From Brachypterus glaber (Eukaryota > Arthropoda > Insecta > Coleoptera > Kateretidae): a DNA stretch of 64,000 nt. The stretch spans positions 29,685,265 to 29,749,264 of the forward strand of contig OY294051.1 of assembly GCA_958510825.1 (NCBI GenBank). Direction: 5' to 3'. The translations under genes were made by a program, and so were the position numbers. Of this stretch, positions 22,270 to 35,032 are shown piece after piece. The notes beneath the pieces were generated by a model, which was given only the letters and a program-made list of their open reading frames with translations, did no database searches and had not been told where the DNA came from. Every line of letters starts with the position of its first letter. The first letter of the stretch is position 1.

Positions 22270-22695
22270 TAATTCGTTGCTGTTGAGGGTGAGCCCAAAA
22301 TGACCATTGTCCTTTAAGTATGTATTTTATTTTATTCTTTTTAAAACTGTATGGCTGTGAACTTCACAGTGTGAAGAGTCGAATAATATTCATAGTTTAC
22401 TACTTCCTCTATTTATTTTTCTTATTTAATAAATACTACATCAAACCATTAAAACATATATTTAATAGCTAAATATATTTGTTTAATAGCTTGGCTTTAA
22501 TGCGACATTAAAATATAATTTTTTTAGAGCAGAAAAATAAAATTGTAACGTGATTTTATGGAGTCAATAACTTTTTCAAACATAAATATCGATGTATACA
22601 TAGAACGTATACGAATGGTTTCTGTTTAAAAATATTTGGGTATTGGATTCAACGTTTTGGCAATATAATGGTAAAATGGAATCAAAGTTTTCACA
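22270..22695. other. Short unannotated stretch
   Basis: AT-rich. Nothing recognised before the RT remnant begins. Confidence 0.45.
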
Positions 22696-22997
22696 GTCTT
22701 CCTAGACCTAGCGAAGGCATTCGACAAGGTACCTCATGACATGCTGAAGTCAGTCAGTGGCATTGTTTAGAGTGTCGTCATATACTATCTAAATAGGATA
22801 GGACTCTATTGGGCCCATTTCTATTTAACATATGCCTATACTCACTATTAAAAATGATCATAAAACCACAATTCATCACTGTGTTAGTATTTCTCGAAGA
22901 AAACTGGAAAACAGTAAAAGAGTTACTCGGAATTACCTAAGGTAAAAAAATGACCAGACATATGAAAAAAAAATATTCCTAAATGCTGACAAAACAA
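22696..22997 (+). pseudogene. Decayed LINE reverse-transcriptase fragment
   Basis: Three RT pieces survive in order: motif A as VFLDLAKAFDKVPHDMLKS (22696-22752), a (S)LLGPFLFNIC-type motif B region (about 22807-22840), and FLNADKTTY, a motif just after the catalytic core (about 22976-23002). They are in different frames, separated by deletions and stops, and the YADD core is not recognisable. The style matches Jockey/CR1-type LINEs and differs from the LINE at 15-18.7 kb. The end abuts or was cut by the MITE starting near 22998. Confidence 0.75.
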
Positions 22998-23252
22998 CAT
23001 ATCGACTTGTAAATTTCGAAACCTCTTATCTCAAAAACTTCTATTCCTTGTATTAATCAACTCTGTACATGAGGACATGTAACTATACAAACTCCTATTT
23101 ATTACTCGAATATAACGTAACTTATAAACTAAATGCAATAGTTAATTGGAGTTTGTGTATGTTAACATTAATTATTTACAGAGTTAATTAGTGCAAAGAA
23201 CCGAAATTTATTTTTTTAAGATACGAGGTTTCTAACTTTACGAGTCGATATG
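22998..23252. mobile_element. Foldback MITE with ATATCGACTTGTAAATTTC ends
   Basis: CATATCGACTTGTAAATTTC..GAAACCTC at the left is mirrored at the right (GAGGTTTC..ACGAGTCGATATG), continuing inward through CAACTCTGTA. The sequence around 58430-58600 shares the internal CAGA.TT.ATTAGTGCAAA block and may be a diverged relative. Confidence 0.7.
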
Positions 23253-23911
23253 TCTTTCTCCATTACCAGTCATGCAAGATCATATTTTTACAAAATCAAC
23301 TATAAAACAAGCATGAACTATAAGAAACAAAATTTTTTAAATACAAAATGAAAACTGTGTTTCTTTTTCCTGGACTTTATAATATTCCTGTAAAAACTTA
23401 TATGAAAAATGTATTCATGCGGCATGGAAAAAAAGTATTACAGTCTGAAATATATTAGAGAATACTTATATATTCTTGAAATGTTCTTACATTTTAGGAA
23501 TTCGGATATGCAATATTGTAATATGATGGTTAAAATGAGGAAGAAAACGTTATTTGAGTAGATATTATGTATTTTACCATTAAACGTCTATACATTTCAC
23601 TCCATTTCGATAAGTGTACATAAAAAGGCTTTCTGAAACGGTTATTTATTGACTCGGACGTGCGAACCTAATAACTTTGCATAATTACGTCAGATAAATG
23701 CAAAAAACATTTTATTTTTTCAGTTATTTTGAAGTTTATTAATATTTAATGATGTTCATTACCATAATTAAGATAAGATCTATATAGAAAATACAGTAAA
23801 ATTGCGTTCACTTAAGCATTCCTAATCATTTAAAATTTAAATATTATCTAAATGATTTTCAATAAATATACCAAATTTTAACTAAAATATCATATTAAAG
23901 TCTGATATATA
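23253..23911. other. 0.66 kb without recognised features
   Basis: AT-rich. No ORF or repeat termini seen. Confidence 0.45.
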
Positions 23912-24565
23912 CAGGGTTATTCAGAAATAAGTTCGACAAATTTTAAAAACAATGAAAAAAAGTTCATAATAAAAGTTGGTCCGGAAATGAGCCCTAAGGA
24001 AGCTGCGGACCTTCGAAGATGGAATGGGGAACAAAAAAGCAGCAGTTTTAATACTGCAGGGCGATTCTTTATTTAAAACTAAGCAAAAAAGTGTTATTCA
24101 CACCAAAACACCTAAATTCAATATTAAACGAGTAATAGCCTTTTAAAAAGTAACATTTTTAGTGGCACAAAAATTTACTTCTTTTAATTGCATTTTTTTT
24201 GATAACGGTTGCTCCTACAGTGTTACACTATATGACATTTTTTATGTATTTTTACTGAAGAAATCTTTATTTTTTACAAAAAATCCAAAAAAAAAATATA
24301 CATAAAAAAGTTTGGAAAAAAATGTGTCAAGCCTCACATATTTTGTCCGTCTAGGCACGCCTCTGGATAAATTCAAAAAAATAAATTAACATAAACTTAT
24401 TAATACTAGTATACGTGCAAAAGCTCGTCGCTCTAGCTTAAAGGATAGCAGAGTTATTAATTAAAAACCTTATTTTTATTACAAGTTTATAGAGCCGTAG
24501 CTCCCTTAGGAATCATTTCCGGACCAACCTCTTAAATTTATCGAACTTATTTCTGAATAACCCTG
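23912..24565. mobile_element. TA MITE, ends CAGGGTTATTCAGAAATAAG
   Basis: Perfect-looking inverted ends (CAGGGTTATTCAGAAATAAG / CTTATTTCTGAATAACCCTG) with TA on both sides. The interior (GGTTGGTCCGGAAATGAGCC-like, GTTGCTCCTACAGTGTTACA, TAACATTTTTAGTGGCAC) is homologous, in the opposite orientation, to the interiors of the differently ended MITEs at 37054, 44818 and 47913. Confidence 0.85.
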
Positions 24566-24734
24566 TATATCTGTTTTCCATTATCACTTAAAATATCATT
24601 AGGCATTGCAAATTGGTTTAATTTTAAATAATTTATTTTTATTAAGAAAACTTAATGATTTTTATTATGGTACCGATTTGTAGCTTGAATGTGATATTGC
24701 TTGATTGATATCACAGTATTTTAGAAAAACTATA

Positions 24735-25287
24735 GTCCGTCCAACTATGCAAGATAGTAGTTTAAAATTCCCGCCATATTTAAGCTACATCATTGGTTAA
24801 AAACTCGTACCTTTTAACATATAAAATATTGTGACAATAATTGACGGTCGTTAAAGCTAATAAAAGAAGAGAAAGTTACATAAAAAAATGGTTATATTTA
24901 ATGTTTTTTTTATGGTATTGAAAAAGGTACTTTTTTGGTTTATTCTTCATATTCACACTAAATTAGCATATTAACATATTTTACAAACGTAAATTATATT
25001 GCACACAAGGAAAACATCAAATTTTTAGGTTACAATTACAACTTAAGGCCTATCCAGAGGCTCGCATAACAACCAAGATACATTACGACACATCAAGCCA
25101 ATCCTTGCATCGCATTCTTATGTACTATGCTTGTTATGCGAGTCTTTGGATAGGCCCTTTCCAGGAAAACAGTACCGACATCTGTTAAATTTTTGATACA
25201 CTACGATTTATGCATAATTATGCTATTTATGCGCTCTGTGGTGTAAAACGGGCCGCGCCCCTTACTATCTTGCATAACTGGACGGAG
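24735..25287. mobile_element. TA element with GTCCGTCCAACTATGCAAG ends, containing a nested MITE
   Basis: The left end GTCCGTCCAACTATGCAAGA is matched by CTTGCATAACTGGACGGAG at the right, with TA outside. A hairpin MITE interrupts it at 25047-25156. Non-coding. Confidence 0.65.
25047..25156. mobile_element. Small TTAA-type hairpin MITE, copy 1
   Basis: GGCCTATCCAGAGGCTCGCATAACAA pairs with its mirror ending GGATAGGCC. TTAA lies at the left and a degraded TTTC at the right. The copy at 44615-44750 has TTAA on both sides. TTAA targets suggest piggyBac-type mobilisation. Confidence 0.7.
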
Positions 25288-25289
25288 TA

Positions 25290-26388
25290 TATAAAAATAT
25301 TGTACAAACTTAAATATTAAATCGGTTAGATTTAATAATTATTTAAATTAAAAATGTGTTGCCGTGATCACTTAAGTATCTTTAGGCACTCGAAAACATT
25401 TCAATTCTAAAGAGCTCTCGAAAGTACTTACGTTTATATTGTAACAACTAAATGTTTATTATTATGCTAACTATCCTCTCGAGTTTTAAGCGAAGATAAG
25501 AAATATTACAAGTTAAATCTTACAAGTTTAGACGCAAAATGAGAAATTCTGCCTGAATAACCTAACTTTTCTGACCTAATCAAATATTAAAGGAACGTAA
25601 TGGTAATAAAACTTCATAGCGTATATCTGGCTGTATTCTTTTTAAATCTTGAGTTATCTAGAAACTCATTAAACTAAGCGCACAGTACAAAATGGTAATA
25701 GTCGTGATATTGTATAACTAGCCAAGATAAACCGTTACGTTGAACAAAACAGTTTCATATTGTTCCTGCGGAATGGAAAAAATTACATTATTATACACTT
25801 CGTAGCTCTGCGGCAAGAAGAATAAATACCCTGCTAAAAATGCCAACTAGTAACACTTTAAAACATATAGTTAAAATGTGTTTCTTAAGGAAATAAAGTA
25901 AAACTGGGTTTCATTATCACTTAAAATAATATTTGGCATCCCAAAACAATTAGTTTTTTTGTTTTTATGGAAGGTAAATGGTATACGGATATTATTTACA
26001 CCGGTCTGGAAACAATTTTTAGCTCAACTTTCATATAACCCAAGTTTTTTTTCATAATTTAATTATTTAGAGCTTTGGCATCTTTTTAAGACCAAATTAA
26101 AAAAAATCTATCGATGCGTTTTTGAGAAAAACGATTTTCATTTGTTTTACCAAAAAAAATATGACATATTTTAAAAATTTAATTTTTTTAAAAATTTTTC
26201 AGATTTTACGTTAAAAAGTGAGACAAAAAGTTTTTATGGACGTTTGTGTTAAATGGCTTTTTAGAACACGTTTAAGGGGTATTTTTAGAATATTCTTCAC
26301 TTCATAACTCAGGAAAGGTTTAACTTATTGACTTGAAATTTTTACTGTAGTATGCAACCAATAAATGAAAAAAAAAATAAAATGTTTA
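25290..26388. other. 1.1 kb without recognised features
   Basis: AT-rich; no repeat ends identified. Confidence 0.45.
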
Positions 26389-26419
26389 ACCAGGGGCGCC
26401 CATTATCTACGCCCCTGGT
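26389..26419. other. Small GC-rich hairpin
   Basis: A ten-base perfect stem ACCAGGGGCG / CGCCCCTGGT with an 11-base loop, conspicuous in AT-rich surroundings. It may be the centre of an old palindromic repeat. Confidence 0.6.
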
Positions 26420-29400
26420 CAAAAACTTAATTTTAATAAAAAGTACAGTATTTATTCTGAAAATTCCAATATTGTTAATTTTCATTTAAACCAGAAATCA
26501 AGAATAACTTTGGAAATGGCTGTCTTTTGTAATTCATATTTTCTGAAAAACACGATAACTCAATGACAAGAAATACAAAACCCAACGTTGGGCGCCAAAT
26601 AAGAGCAAAGCAAAAATTAAAAAAATACTTTCTCACAAATGTTACGAGGTAAGGGTAAGATTAAAGTGGGCTATTTACTGTAAAGAGTTTACTATGGACA
26701 GCAAAGCAATGTACGTCTTCACGGCTTGTATTTATTATTGCTAAATTACAGGTCGAACATAATTTGTTTTGGTTAAAAGGTGTCTGAGATGAAATGCGGA
26801 AAAAATATGTCTACTAATAGTTTAGAAAACACATAACCTTACTTTTTTATTATTAACATTTTTTGCAAGCCAAATTGTGATTTAGATTAGTTTCGTTAAT
26901 CATACTTGAATTAGGAATAACTGAGTGAAAAAAGAAATAATTAAAATCAATAAATACTTTTAAATAAATATTTTTTTTAAGTGGAAGTAATTTTATTTTT
27001 CACTCTAAACAATAAGGATTTAATTTAAAATTTATTTATAACGAAAGTGAATGTTTGTTTTATGCTTTATAAAAAAAACCTGCATTAAACTAGGCACGTA
27101 CTGCTGGCTACTTTCACGTGCAAACATGGAAAAAAAACTTGTAGAAAGGCTATCGACTTTTTAACTTTAGCTTAAACTGTTATATCATAAATTCATTTAA
27201 ATATAGCATAATAAAAAAAAATATATATAATATTGATATAAAATGAGCAATTGAAAACATAATAATTTAATTATAATAGTGATCGAAAATATAAAATTAA
27301 ATATTGAAAATCAATTATGTAGAGTCTAGATGAAATAGGTCCCATTGAGATACCTTGAGGTACTTCACAATAATGTCTAATGGTTTTAGATCGATTGAAT
27401 TGTTATTTTAACAAATTTTACCTTTATTTATTTAAGTGCTGTTAAATGGCACTTTTATTATTATCATTATGTTTTTGTAAATACTATAAAAGTTTAGAGT
27501 CTAGACAAACATTAAAATTTAAGATCCTGGAACTTTAAAGCACTTATGATAAGAATTAAACAGGATAATGTCAAACTGGTGAGTCAATGTTAAAAATAAT
27601 CGATTTTTTAGATAACATGATATCTAAAGGACCTCTAGAATTTCTTTTGCAATATAGCTATGGATTTTAAAATAACTATTATATCATAATTTTGCAAATT
27701 TATCGATAGCTTAATCGAAGCATAAATTATGTTTTTATAAATTTAAATTAATAGATAATAACGACCACACGGGAAAAAGATCCAAGTTTATAAGTACAAA
27801 AACTAATTTTTAGCAAACAACATCATCGGACATATTTTGTGTTTCTTAGATATATTCAAATATTAAAATTAAATACAATTTTCAATATGCGGAAGTGTAA
27901 TATTTCTGCCGCAATTTTTGAAAAAGCATTAATACGTAGGTTTTATTAAGCTATTGACATCGTAAAGTTACCAACATTGTTTGATTTTTTTTTTTTGGTA
28001 GTTAATAATTAATTTTTAAAGTAGGTTATTTACAAATTTAAAACATATCAAAGCAAAAACACAGTATCCGCTTTGATTTTTTTCTAAAAATTAAAAAAAA
28101 ATAGAATAAAATTTATCGAAAAAAAATAAAACAACTTGATTAACATAATTTTTTAAATTATAAAGTATTATAAGAATCCAGTACTTACTGTGTTTTACAC
28201 TAGACGGTCGTTATCAAAAGTTTAACCTAACTTTTAAAATCTGATTTAAAATTTAAAATGTCAAAATTTTTGTGAATATTATTTTCTAGTAAAAATTTAT
28301 TTAATGTATCGACTTTTTCTGAAATGTGACTAATATAAATTATAATTGGTTTACATTGATATAATAGATATAAATGTTGTATTATTATTAAAAATATTGA
28401 ATTGTTATTCCCGTGATCTCTTTATAATATAAAAATATATTATGTTTTTTGAATTTTTGGAACGAGTTCTTTTGGGTTTGATGAACTAACACCTAATTAA
28501 AACATTATAAAACTTAAAATTTACAACTGTACCTGATTTCCAACATAATTCGGAGACATATTCTTGTCATTTACCTGAAACAGAAAAAAAAATAAATCAT
28601 TACAACAATCTTTTACAAGCATTTTTTTTAATTACTTAAAAAATGTACGGAAAATACTGTAATCATTTTGAAGTGAATCATAAAAAACTTTTAATTATTT
28701 GAAACCTTAGCAAGATACTTCCACGTTTTAAGTTTTGCGGGAAACCATTAAAAATACAGGCGTAGATATCTTGATTTCTTAATAGATATGGGGGATGTTG
28801 TGTTTTTTTCGCATATATTTAAATCCATTGTCATATAGGTACATTTACGTTTTAATGCATCACTTGTAAAACATTCCAAACATTATTTTTTAAATGGATG
28901 ATATCGCCTAAGCCTAAAAAGTATATATAAATATATTTATTTTTCAAAAAATGGCAACACTGATTTTTGAAAGAACCAATTTAAAGTTTAGGTTTTGGAT
29001 TTCTTTGACTGAATTGTAACACAACAATCTAAAAAATACTATCAATTAAAAAAAAAACGACTCGCCCAATTTTTTATCGTTAACCGATATGGTACAATGG
29101 ATTTCTGGTTTATATGAACCATATAAGGATTTTAGACAGTAAGAGTTAACCCACATTGTAAGATAATCTTAGTACTATACTTTCCAGAGACGTTATACAA
29201 GTCATTACATATTACAAAATATTTTAAACGTTTTTAAACTAACTAATCTTAAAAGATTAGTTCCATATTTATAAAGTCAGGTGGCTAAAACTTAAGTAAC
29301 AGAATTTTAAAATAAATTTTAAAATTTAAATTTTACAGTTTAATTAATTTGCAATTTTAAAACTTGATTTTAGGATAGAACTAAAGGAAATATTACGTTG

Positions 29401-29449
29401 TCATCGCAAATTTAAAGGGTATATTTAAAAAATAAACAAGTAAAACTTA
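26420..29449. other. 3 kb of AT-rich sequence without recognised features
   Basis: No ORF of note on either strand and no clear repeat ends. The ACGTCTTCACGGCTTGT word at 26715-26731 partly recurs at 61297-61315, which may mark an old shared repeat. Confidence 0.45.
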
Positions 29450-29858
29450 ATGGCGATTTCTCCCGTTAGATTAGACAGGGACAAAAGTTCTACCCAAAAA
29501 GGATAGAAGACATACATACACTCCCACTTCCACCCAACCAAACAAATTCTGTATTTGTTCTTTGTTGAACAAATACAATATTTACTTGGCCGGACGAAAA
29601 GTATAACTATTATTTTTATTAAAGAAATTACTGGCGCCATCTAAATTTTAGTAGAATTTTCTTATTCTACAGATTCACATTAGCTATGTTCGTTCGTGCG
29701 CTCAGTGCTACACTTTCCGGCCAACCAAATAAATACTGTATTTGTTGTATGAAAAACAAATATAGTATTTATTTGTTTGGCTGGAAAGTGTAACACAAAT
29801 GAGATAGAGATAGGGTAGACGTCTTTTGTTTCATAATTCTAGTTGTAGAGAGCTCCAT
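29450..29858. mobile_element. Repeat family E, copy 1 (two internal stem-loops)
   Basis: About 410 bp, highly similar throughout to 51645-52058. The ends ATGG.GATTTCTC / GAGCTCCAT are short inverted repeats. The interior holds two stem-loops built on AAATACTGTATTTGTT-like words. One lies around 29540-29595. The stronger one is at 29722-29790, where GGCCAACCAAATAAATACTG pairs with its complement ending TTGGCTGG. A minus 71-codon ORF at 29425-29640 overlaps it and is not called. Confidence 0.75.
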
Positions 29859-30652
29859 TGTCATCTTAAAAGAGGGTAAATTTAAAGATTTCGTTAAATT
29901 CCCTATAAAACGGTAACAAATTCGGTTTAAATCATAAATTTTACAATTTAATCTCAATGTTACTCTCTAACTTTACCCCTATTTATTACAGTGTTAATAA
30001 AAATTTACCTTTAAAAATATTCTAGGTATTCTTTTCCAGTGAATCATGTCAATTAAAATTGCAAATTCATCGATATTTTGTCATTGGCCTTTTTAGAAGA
30101 AAAAATTAATTAATATTCATCAATGTCACCAAATCTGCATGCAAATCGTGATATTTAATTATTATTTAAAAATAACGAAACAAACAGAATAGCATTTCTC
30201 ATATTAGGTAATTCTAAGTTGCAGATAACATTGTTGACGAAATTTTTGAAATGTTTTCGTTCACACCATTATATTGTGAGATATGAAAAAAATGCAGTAA
30301 TTTAACTAAATTAGGATTATTGTGAAATGTTAGTAAAGATAACATAAGGAATAAATTTTAAAGAAATACCTAAGCTAAGGAACGTGGAGTAATTACTAGT
30401 TATTAATAAAGGTTGGTTCTTTCATTTCAATGATCAAATTCTTAGTTAAGTGGGTAACCAAATTATTAAGTTTTAGAACCGACATCAGCAAAATAAACAA
30501 AAAAGAAACGACATTTTTTAAAAATCTAAAGAGCTACCTATTTCAATATTGTGTTTAAAATACTGTCTTGCTAGGTTATGTAAACACCATATAAAAGAAG
30601 GAATTAACAAAATTCCTGATCGTCAGGATTCTTATTTTAGGTAAAATTCCTT
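29859..30652. other. 0.8 kb without recognised features
   Basis: AT-rich spacer before a long inverted repeat. Confidence 0.45.
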
Positions 30653-31211
30653 TTCGACACGGCTAGCCTTAAACAAAGTTTAATGGAAAGTCAAACCACC
30701 CCGGATTTTTTGATTTTAGGTTGGGATATTTTCGAACAGTTTTTGACAAAAATTGAAATCGCTCACGAAGCCGTTTTTAAATAAAGTCATTCTTCTTCTT
30801 CTTCAAGTTTTTCCTGACATCACAATACGGAGTTATTTTATGACACACCCTATAGCATAGGTACTACCCATGATACTCAATATAATCACCACCATTCACA
30901 CCCCTACTTTGTTAGTGTCTAAAATAAGACGACCGTAATTTTGGACATTAACAAAGTAGGCGTGTGAATGGTCGTGATTATATTATCATGGGTAGTACCT
31001 ATGATATAAGGTGTGTCATAGAAAAAACTCCGTATTGTGATGTCAGGAAAAACTTGAAGAAGAAGAAGAATGACTATTTAACAACGGCTTCGTGAGCGAT
31101 TTCAATTTTTGTCAAAAACTGTTTGGAAATGTCCCAAAAACAACCTAACATCAAAAAAACGGGGGTGGTTTGACTTTTCATTTAACTTTGTTTAAGGCTA
31201 CCCTTGTCGAA
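30653..31211. repeat. 559-bp long inverted repeat (hairpin element)
   Basis: Left arm 30653-30908 (AGCCTTAAACAAAGTT, GTCAAACCACCCC, TTTTTGACAAAAATTGAAAT, TCTTCTTCTTCTTCAAG, CATGATA..TATAATCA) pairs in order with right arm 30955-31211. The loop is about 45 bp. The arms differ by scattered substitutions and small indels. No ORF. If transcribed it would form a long double-stranded hairpin. It is probably a foldback transposon or MITE; a TSD was not resolved. Confidence 0.8.
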
Positions 31212-32336
31212 TGATGTACTTTTCTCTTAATCTTTTTAAAGTAAATGCATAGTCGTAATACATTTCTAAAACCTTAAAAATGCCGTTTATCTCGCGCATA
31301 CGGATGAGGAGCATGCGCAATACATTTCACTGCGATAATGACTAACTGCCACAGTCCATAAAAGTCTGTGTAATGCAAGAGTTTGGTTTGTACCAAGTCA
31401 GAATCAAACTCTGCGTAACACGTAACACTTCAAAGCCAAACTTCATAGTAGTCACATTTTGTTCTTGCGCATCTCAATGGATTAGAAATCTAGAATTTCT
31501 AAGAGTAAAGAATATAATTTAAAAATATATATTTACTCAATATCCTCCATTTTATAAAATAAAAATTGTAATATTTTAAGACGCTGGTATTAAATACTAT
31601 AAATATTTTTTTTCAGCAATTTTTTTCAACAGTCAATATAAAACAAAGACGTTTATTTAGGTAAACATAAACTTGTTAAAATTCGCTTAATTGAATTAGC
31701 AAAATTTGTGTGCTCGAAACCTTGAATTAACATAATCAATATATTTTGATTTATTTATCTTGAAACCTTAACAAAAACAAACATTTAAGTTAATTTTTTT
31801 TATCTAGTAAAAATATTCAACAATATACCGAATTCCAAACCTTAAGGCGGCCTTCATAGTATGATGATGATAATTTAATCAATACAAAATTTTAGGGGCT
31901 AGTACTAAAAAACTAGAAGAAGTAATCGGAAACACATTAAATTTGAATTTTTTTATGATTAAAATGGGCCCATGGGTAAACTGTTTTTCTAAACCAATTT
32001 TTTTTACAATTTTTCCGAAATCTTAAATAAACCAGTTTATCATAAATTAAATACACGATTTTTTGAACACCCTCTACGATATGAATCACCAATAATGAAA
32101 TCTGTACGTTCTATCAATACCTTTAATATTAAATTAGTTCCAATGTAACACAATAAATTTCACCAGAATACAAACAAATAAAACTGGGTTTACTACATAT
32201 TGCTATAGCGCAGAAAGTTCTATGACTCATGCCGGTTTTAATAGACCTGACAAGTTTACACAATGGGCATAGATATTTTCCTTGCTAGTCAACGTACGTA
32301 TACCATATCTACATTTTAACCCTCAACTGTACTGCC
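31212..32336. other. 1.1 kb without recognised features
   Basis: AT-rich. A weak small stem-loop occurs around 31378-31422 (AGAGTTTGG / TCAAACTCTG). Confidence 0.4.
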
Positions 32337-32406
32337 CTCTAAAACAAAAGGTCGTATTCCATTACTATTATCATATTGAGAGAGAGAGGCCTTTTGTTTT
32401 ATAGAG
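32337..32406. repeat. 70-bp hairpin
   Basis: CTCTAAAACAAAAGG pairs with CCTTTTGTTTTATAGAG, loop about 38 bp. It may be a minimal MITE; only one copy is in the window. Confidence 0.5.
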
Positions 32407-32529
32407 CACTACCTCTACTTACTTGGGATAATATGAAAGATAGTATAGTCAATGTCATTTATAGTAGAATGTTAACATTTAAAACAGATTAATGTGAGAC
32501 AGGGACGTAATTAAATTTTATTATATTAA

Positions 32530-33039
32530 CCTTTACCTGGCACAGGGGGTACGTACGAACCCCACGCTGTTTCTCGTCGATTTTCGATATCTAAATCTTC
32601 GAAATCTAAACTCGTAACGACATCTATCGGTAGTCAAGGGGTACACTTTTATACCTATGCCACTAGGAGAGCGCTGCGACGGTTCAGTTTGTCTGTGGAA
32701 GACCCAGGAAAACTAATATTTTTCCTTTATAATGATATAATAGAAGAAGACATACCTAAAATTTTAGCCCTTTTTATCAAAAAACAAAAAAGTTATGAAT
32801 TTTTTTGTTAAAAACGTTTTTTTTCAAGTTTTTCAAGTTTCCGAATTTTTTCTGAACGCTGATTTTGATTTTTCTAAACTCTGACTATTCCACCCTTTAA
32901 AGGGGTATCTGAAGATGATCTCTGATTTTTTCTAAAAAAAAAAATCAATATTTCAAGTTTTACAAGGATTTGTCACTGGGGTTCGTACGAACCCCACAGT
33001 GCCAGGTATGTTACTCAGGGGAGGTGTGCCAGGTAAAGG
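32530..33039. mobile_element. piggyBac-like TTAA MITE
   Basis: Flanked by TTAA at 32526-32529 and 33040-33043, with inverted ends CCTTTACCTGGCACA / TGTGCCAGGTAAAGG. Just inside each end is a palindrome, GGGGTACGTACGAACCCC at the left and GGGGTTCGTACGAACCCC at the right. The TTAA target and CC-initial terminus are the hallmarks of piggyBac-type elements. 510 bp, no ORF, so non-autonomous. Confidence 0.8.
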
Positions 33040-34161
33040 TTAAATACGTATTTATCCTATATAGCCCGATGCACAGAACAAACAAATAAAAAAATTAAAG
33101 CCTGTCCAGTAAATATATATACTGCTACAAATGCCTTGTGGGTGTGGCTAAATATTTCGTGAAATATGATACATTAAATGACTCTAAAATTTGGCAATTT
33201 GGACGAACGGTTCCAAAATATTTTAGCGCGTGCCAGAAAAATAATTAAATTAAAAAAATTGCACAGCTGTTTTTTTTTTTGAAAACGATTATCTCACAAT
33301 AACCTTTGTATTGTCTCTATTTCTGAATAACGCTGTATAAACCCGAACAACATAAAGTTCTAGGACTAGTACAACAGTATGTGTAGTATGTTGATAATGC
33401 TATGATAAGCTTTTTTGTTAATTTATCCACTAAAAGACAAATATTGGTCGAAAAGATTAAAACACCGGATACACAGCTATGCGTTTACAGGAAACAAAAA
33501 GTTGTTGTGATCATAGACCGTGTCAGATATTTTATTATTTAGCGTAGGGTGCATACTAATACACTGCACACAGTGCCCACATTGTAGGTGTCCAATAACA
33601 AGTGAATTGTAACTTGGAGCTGTTTAAAATGAAATTTCATTTAAAAAATGTTAATTCACAGGAAGTTAACTTAGTTCAAAATATATTATCATACCAAATT
33701 GTTTGGTCTGTTTTAGGATAAAAGAGGGTTTAGAAGAATTGGAGTACACAATATGAAAATAAAATATTTTGTTTTTAGTGTACAGAGAAAAGGTTAGGGA
33801 TGAAAATATAACAGTTATAAAAATCGAGATGAAAAGGTCTCGTCTGCAGACCACAATTATACATAAAAATATAAATAAAAAATACGGTTAGGTAAACTTA
33901 AAAATATATACATGTAGAAGGAAAAAATAAAAAGTCCAAAATTATATCAAGTGCCCTTATGATATGCAGTAAGTATAACAATATGGCAATAATTGCTATT
34001 GAATCAAATTATGTCAATGCGGACCCACAATGGACCAGTCAGATCAGTCAGGAGTGTTTGGTAGTAGATAGTTCTGCTCCACAACTGACGATGAGGATAA
34101 ATATGATCAGCTTCCTTTGTATTAGAAAGAGCTTTTAAAACTATACACTACAACTGACATC
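33040..34161. other. 1.1 kb without recognised features
   Basis: AT-rich. A minus 62-codon ORF at 33666-33854 has no recognisable motif. Confidence 0.45.
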
Positions 34162-34163
34162 TA

Positions 34164-34371
34164 CACTGAAAATGTGTAACCGTAACAAATACTGAAAGTT
34201 TTTGTGTATATAAAACCTCAAGCAACTTTAGTTATTGAATAAGTTGTTATAGTAAAACATAACATTGTTATGTTACTGTTACTCTAAGGAGTTGTATTCA
34301 ATAACTTAAGTTGCTTGGGGTTCCATGTAGACAAAATATTGAGCATTTAATACACAAACAAATTTTCAGTG
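34164..34371. mobile_element. 208-bp TA hairpin MITE, CACTGAAAA ends
   Basis: The CACTGAAAATGTGT end is mirrored by ATTTTCAGTG with TA outside. Inner blocks CAAGCAACTTTAGTTATTGAAT and ATTCAATAACTTAAGTTGCTTG pair strongly, with the centre around 34255-34275. The terminus is shared with 8304-8725. Confidence 0.75.
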
Positions 34372-34373
34372 TA

Positions 34374-35032
34374 GGGTAATGACCACATCCATAAAAATTT
34401 AATTAATTACCAAAATTTTTACATTAAAATTACATTACAAAAATAGATAATAAACAATTTAATCTAGTGCATTTACATTTAAATTGATAAAATTAATATG
34501 TATAAAGAGATTTTCGTTAATTGTTTAAATACCCATATTAATTGCTAATCAGTATGAATATTGATTTATTATAAATAGGTAAGTCTGAAATAAAAGGGCC
34601 CATTGTGGTGACGTTAATTTTTCAGCAAACACTGACAAAGTAGTAAATTTAGTTAGTCAAGTGTTTATACATAATGACGCAGCAGTCGGTTTTACTGAAA
34701 TTGTCAGTTCTAAGTAATAACATATATTATATGTTAACCGAGGGGTAGACAACTCAGCATAAATTGTACTGTGTACGCGATTTACGTGATTATGGTTAAG
34801 GTTACGGAACTATTACCACTGTTTTGTACAGTGATTACGCGTAGTTGTCCTCCTCCCGATATTAACCAAATAATGTATTTTCCTTAATAATAACATATTT
34901 TATCGAAAATAATTTCCTTTATGTAAATTAATTTTATAAAAATTAAATTAATTATTATTATTATTAACTTAAATATTTACCTAAATAAATTTCTTGGTAA
35001 ATGGGCGAATTTCGTTAAATTGGCAACACTGT
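34374..35032. other. 0.66 kb without recognised features
   Basis: AT-rich. A weak inverted pair AGGGGTAGACAACT / AGTTGTCCTCCTCCC at about 34741 and 34842 may be an eroded element. Confidence 0.4.
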
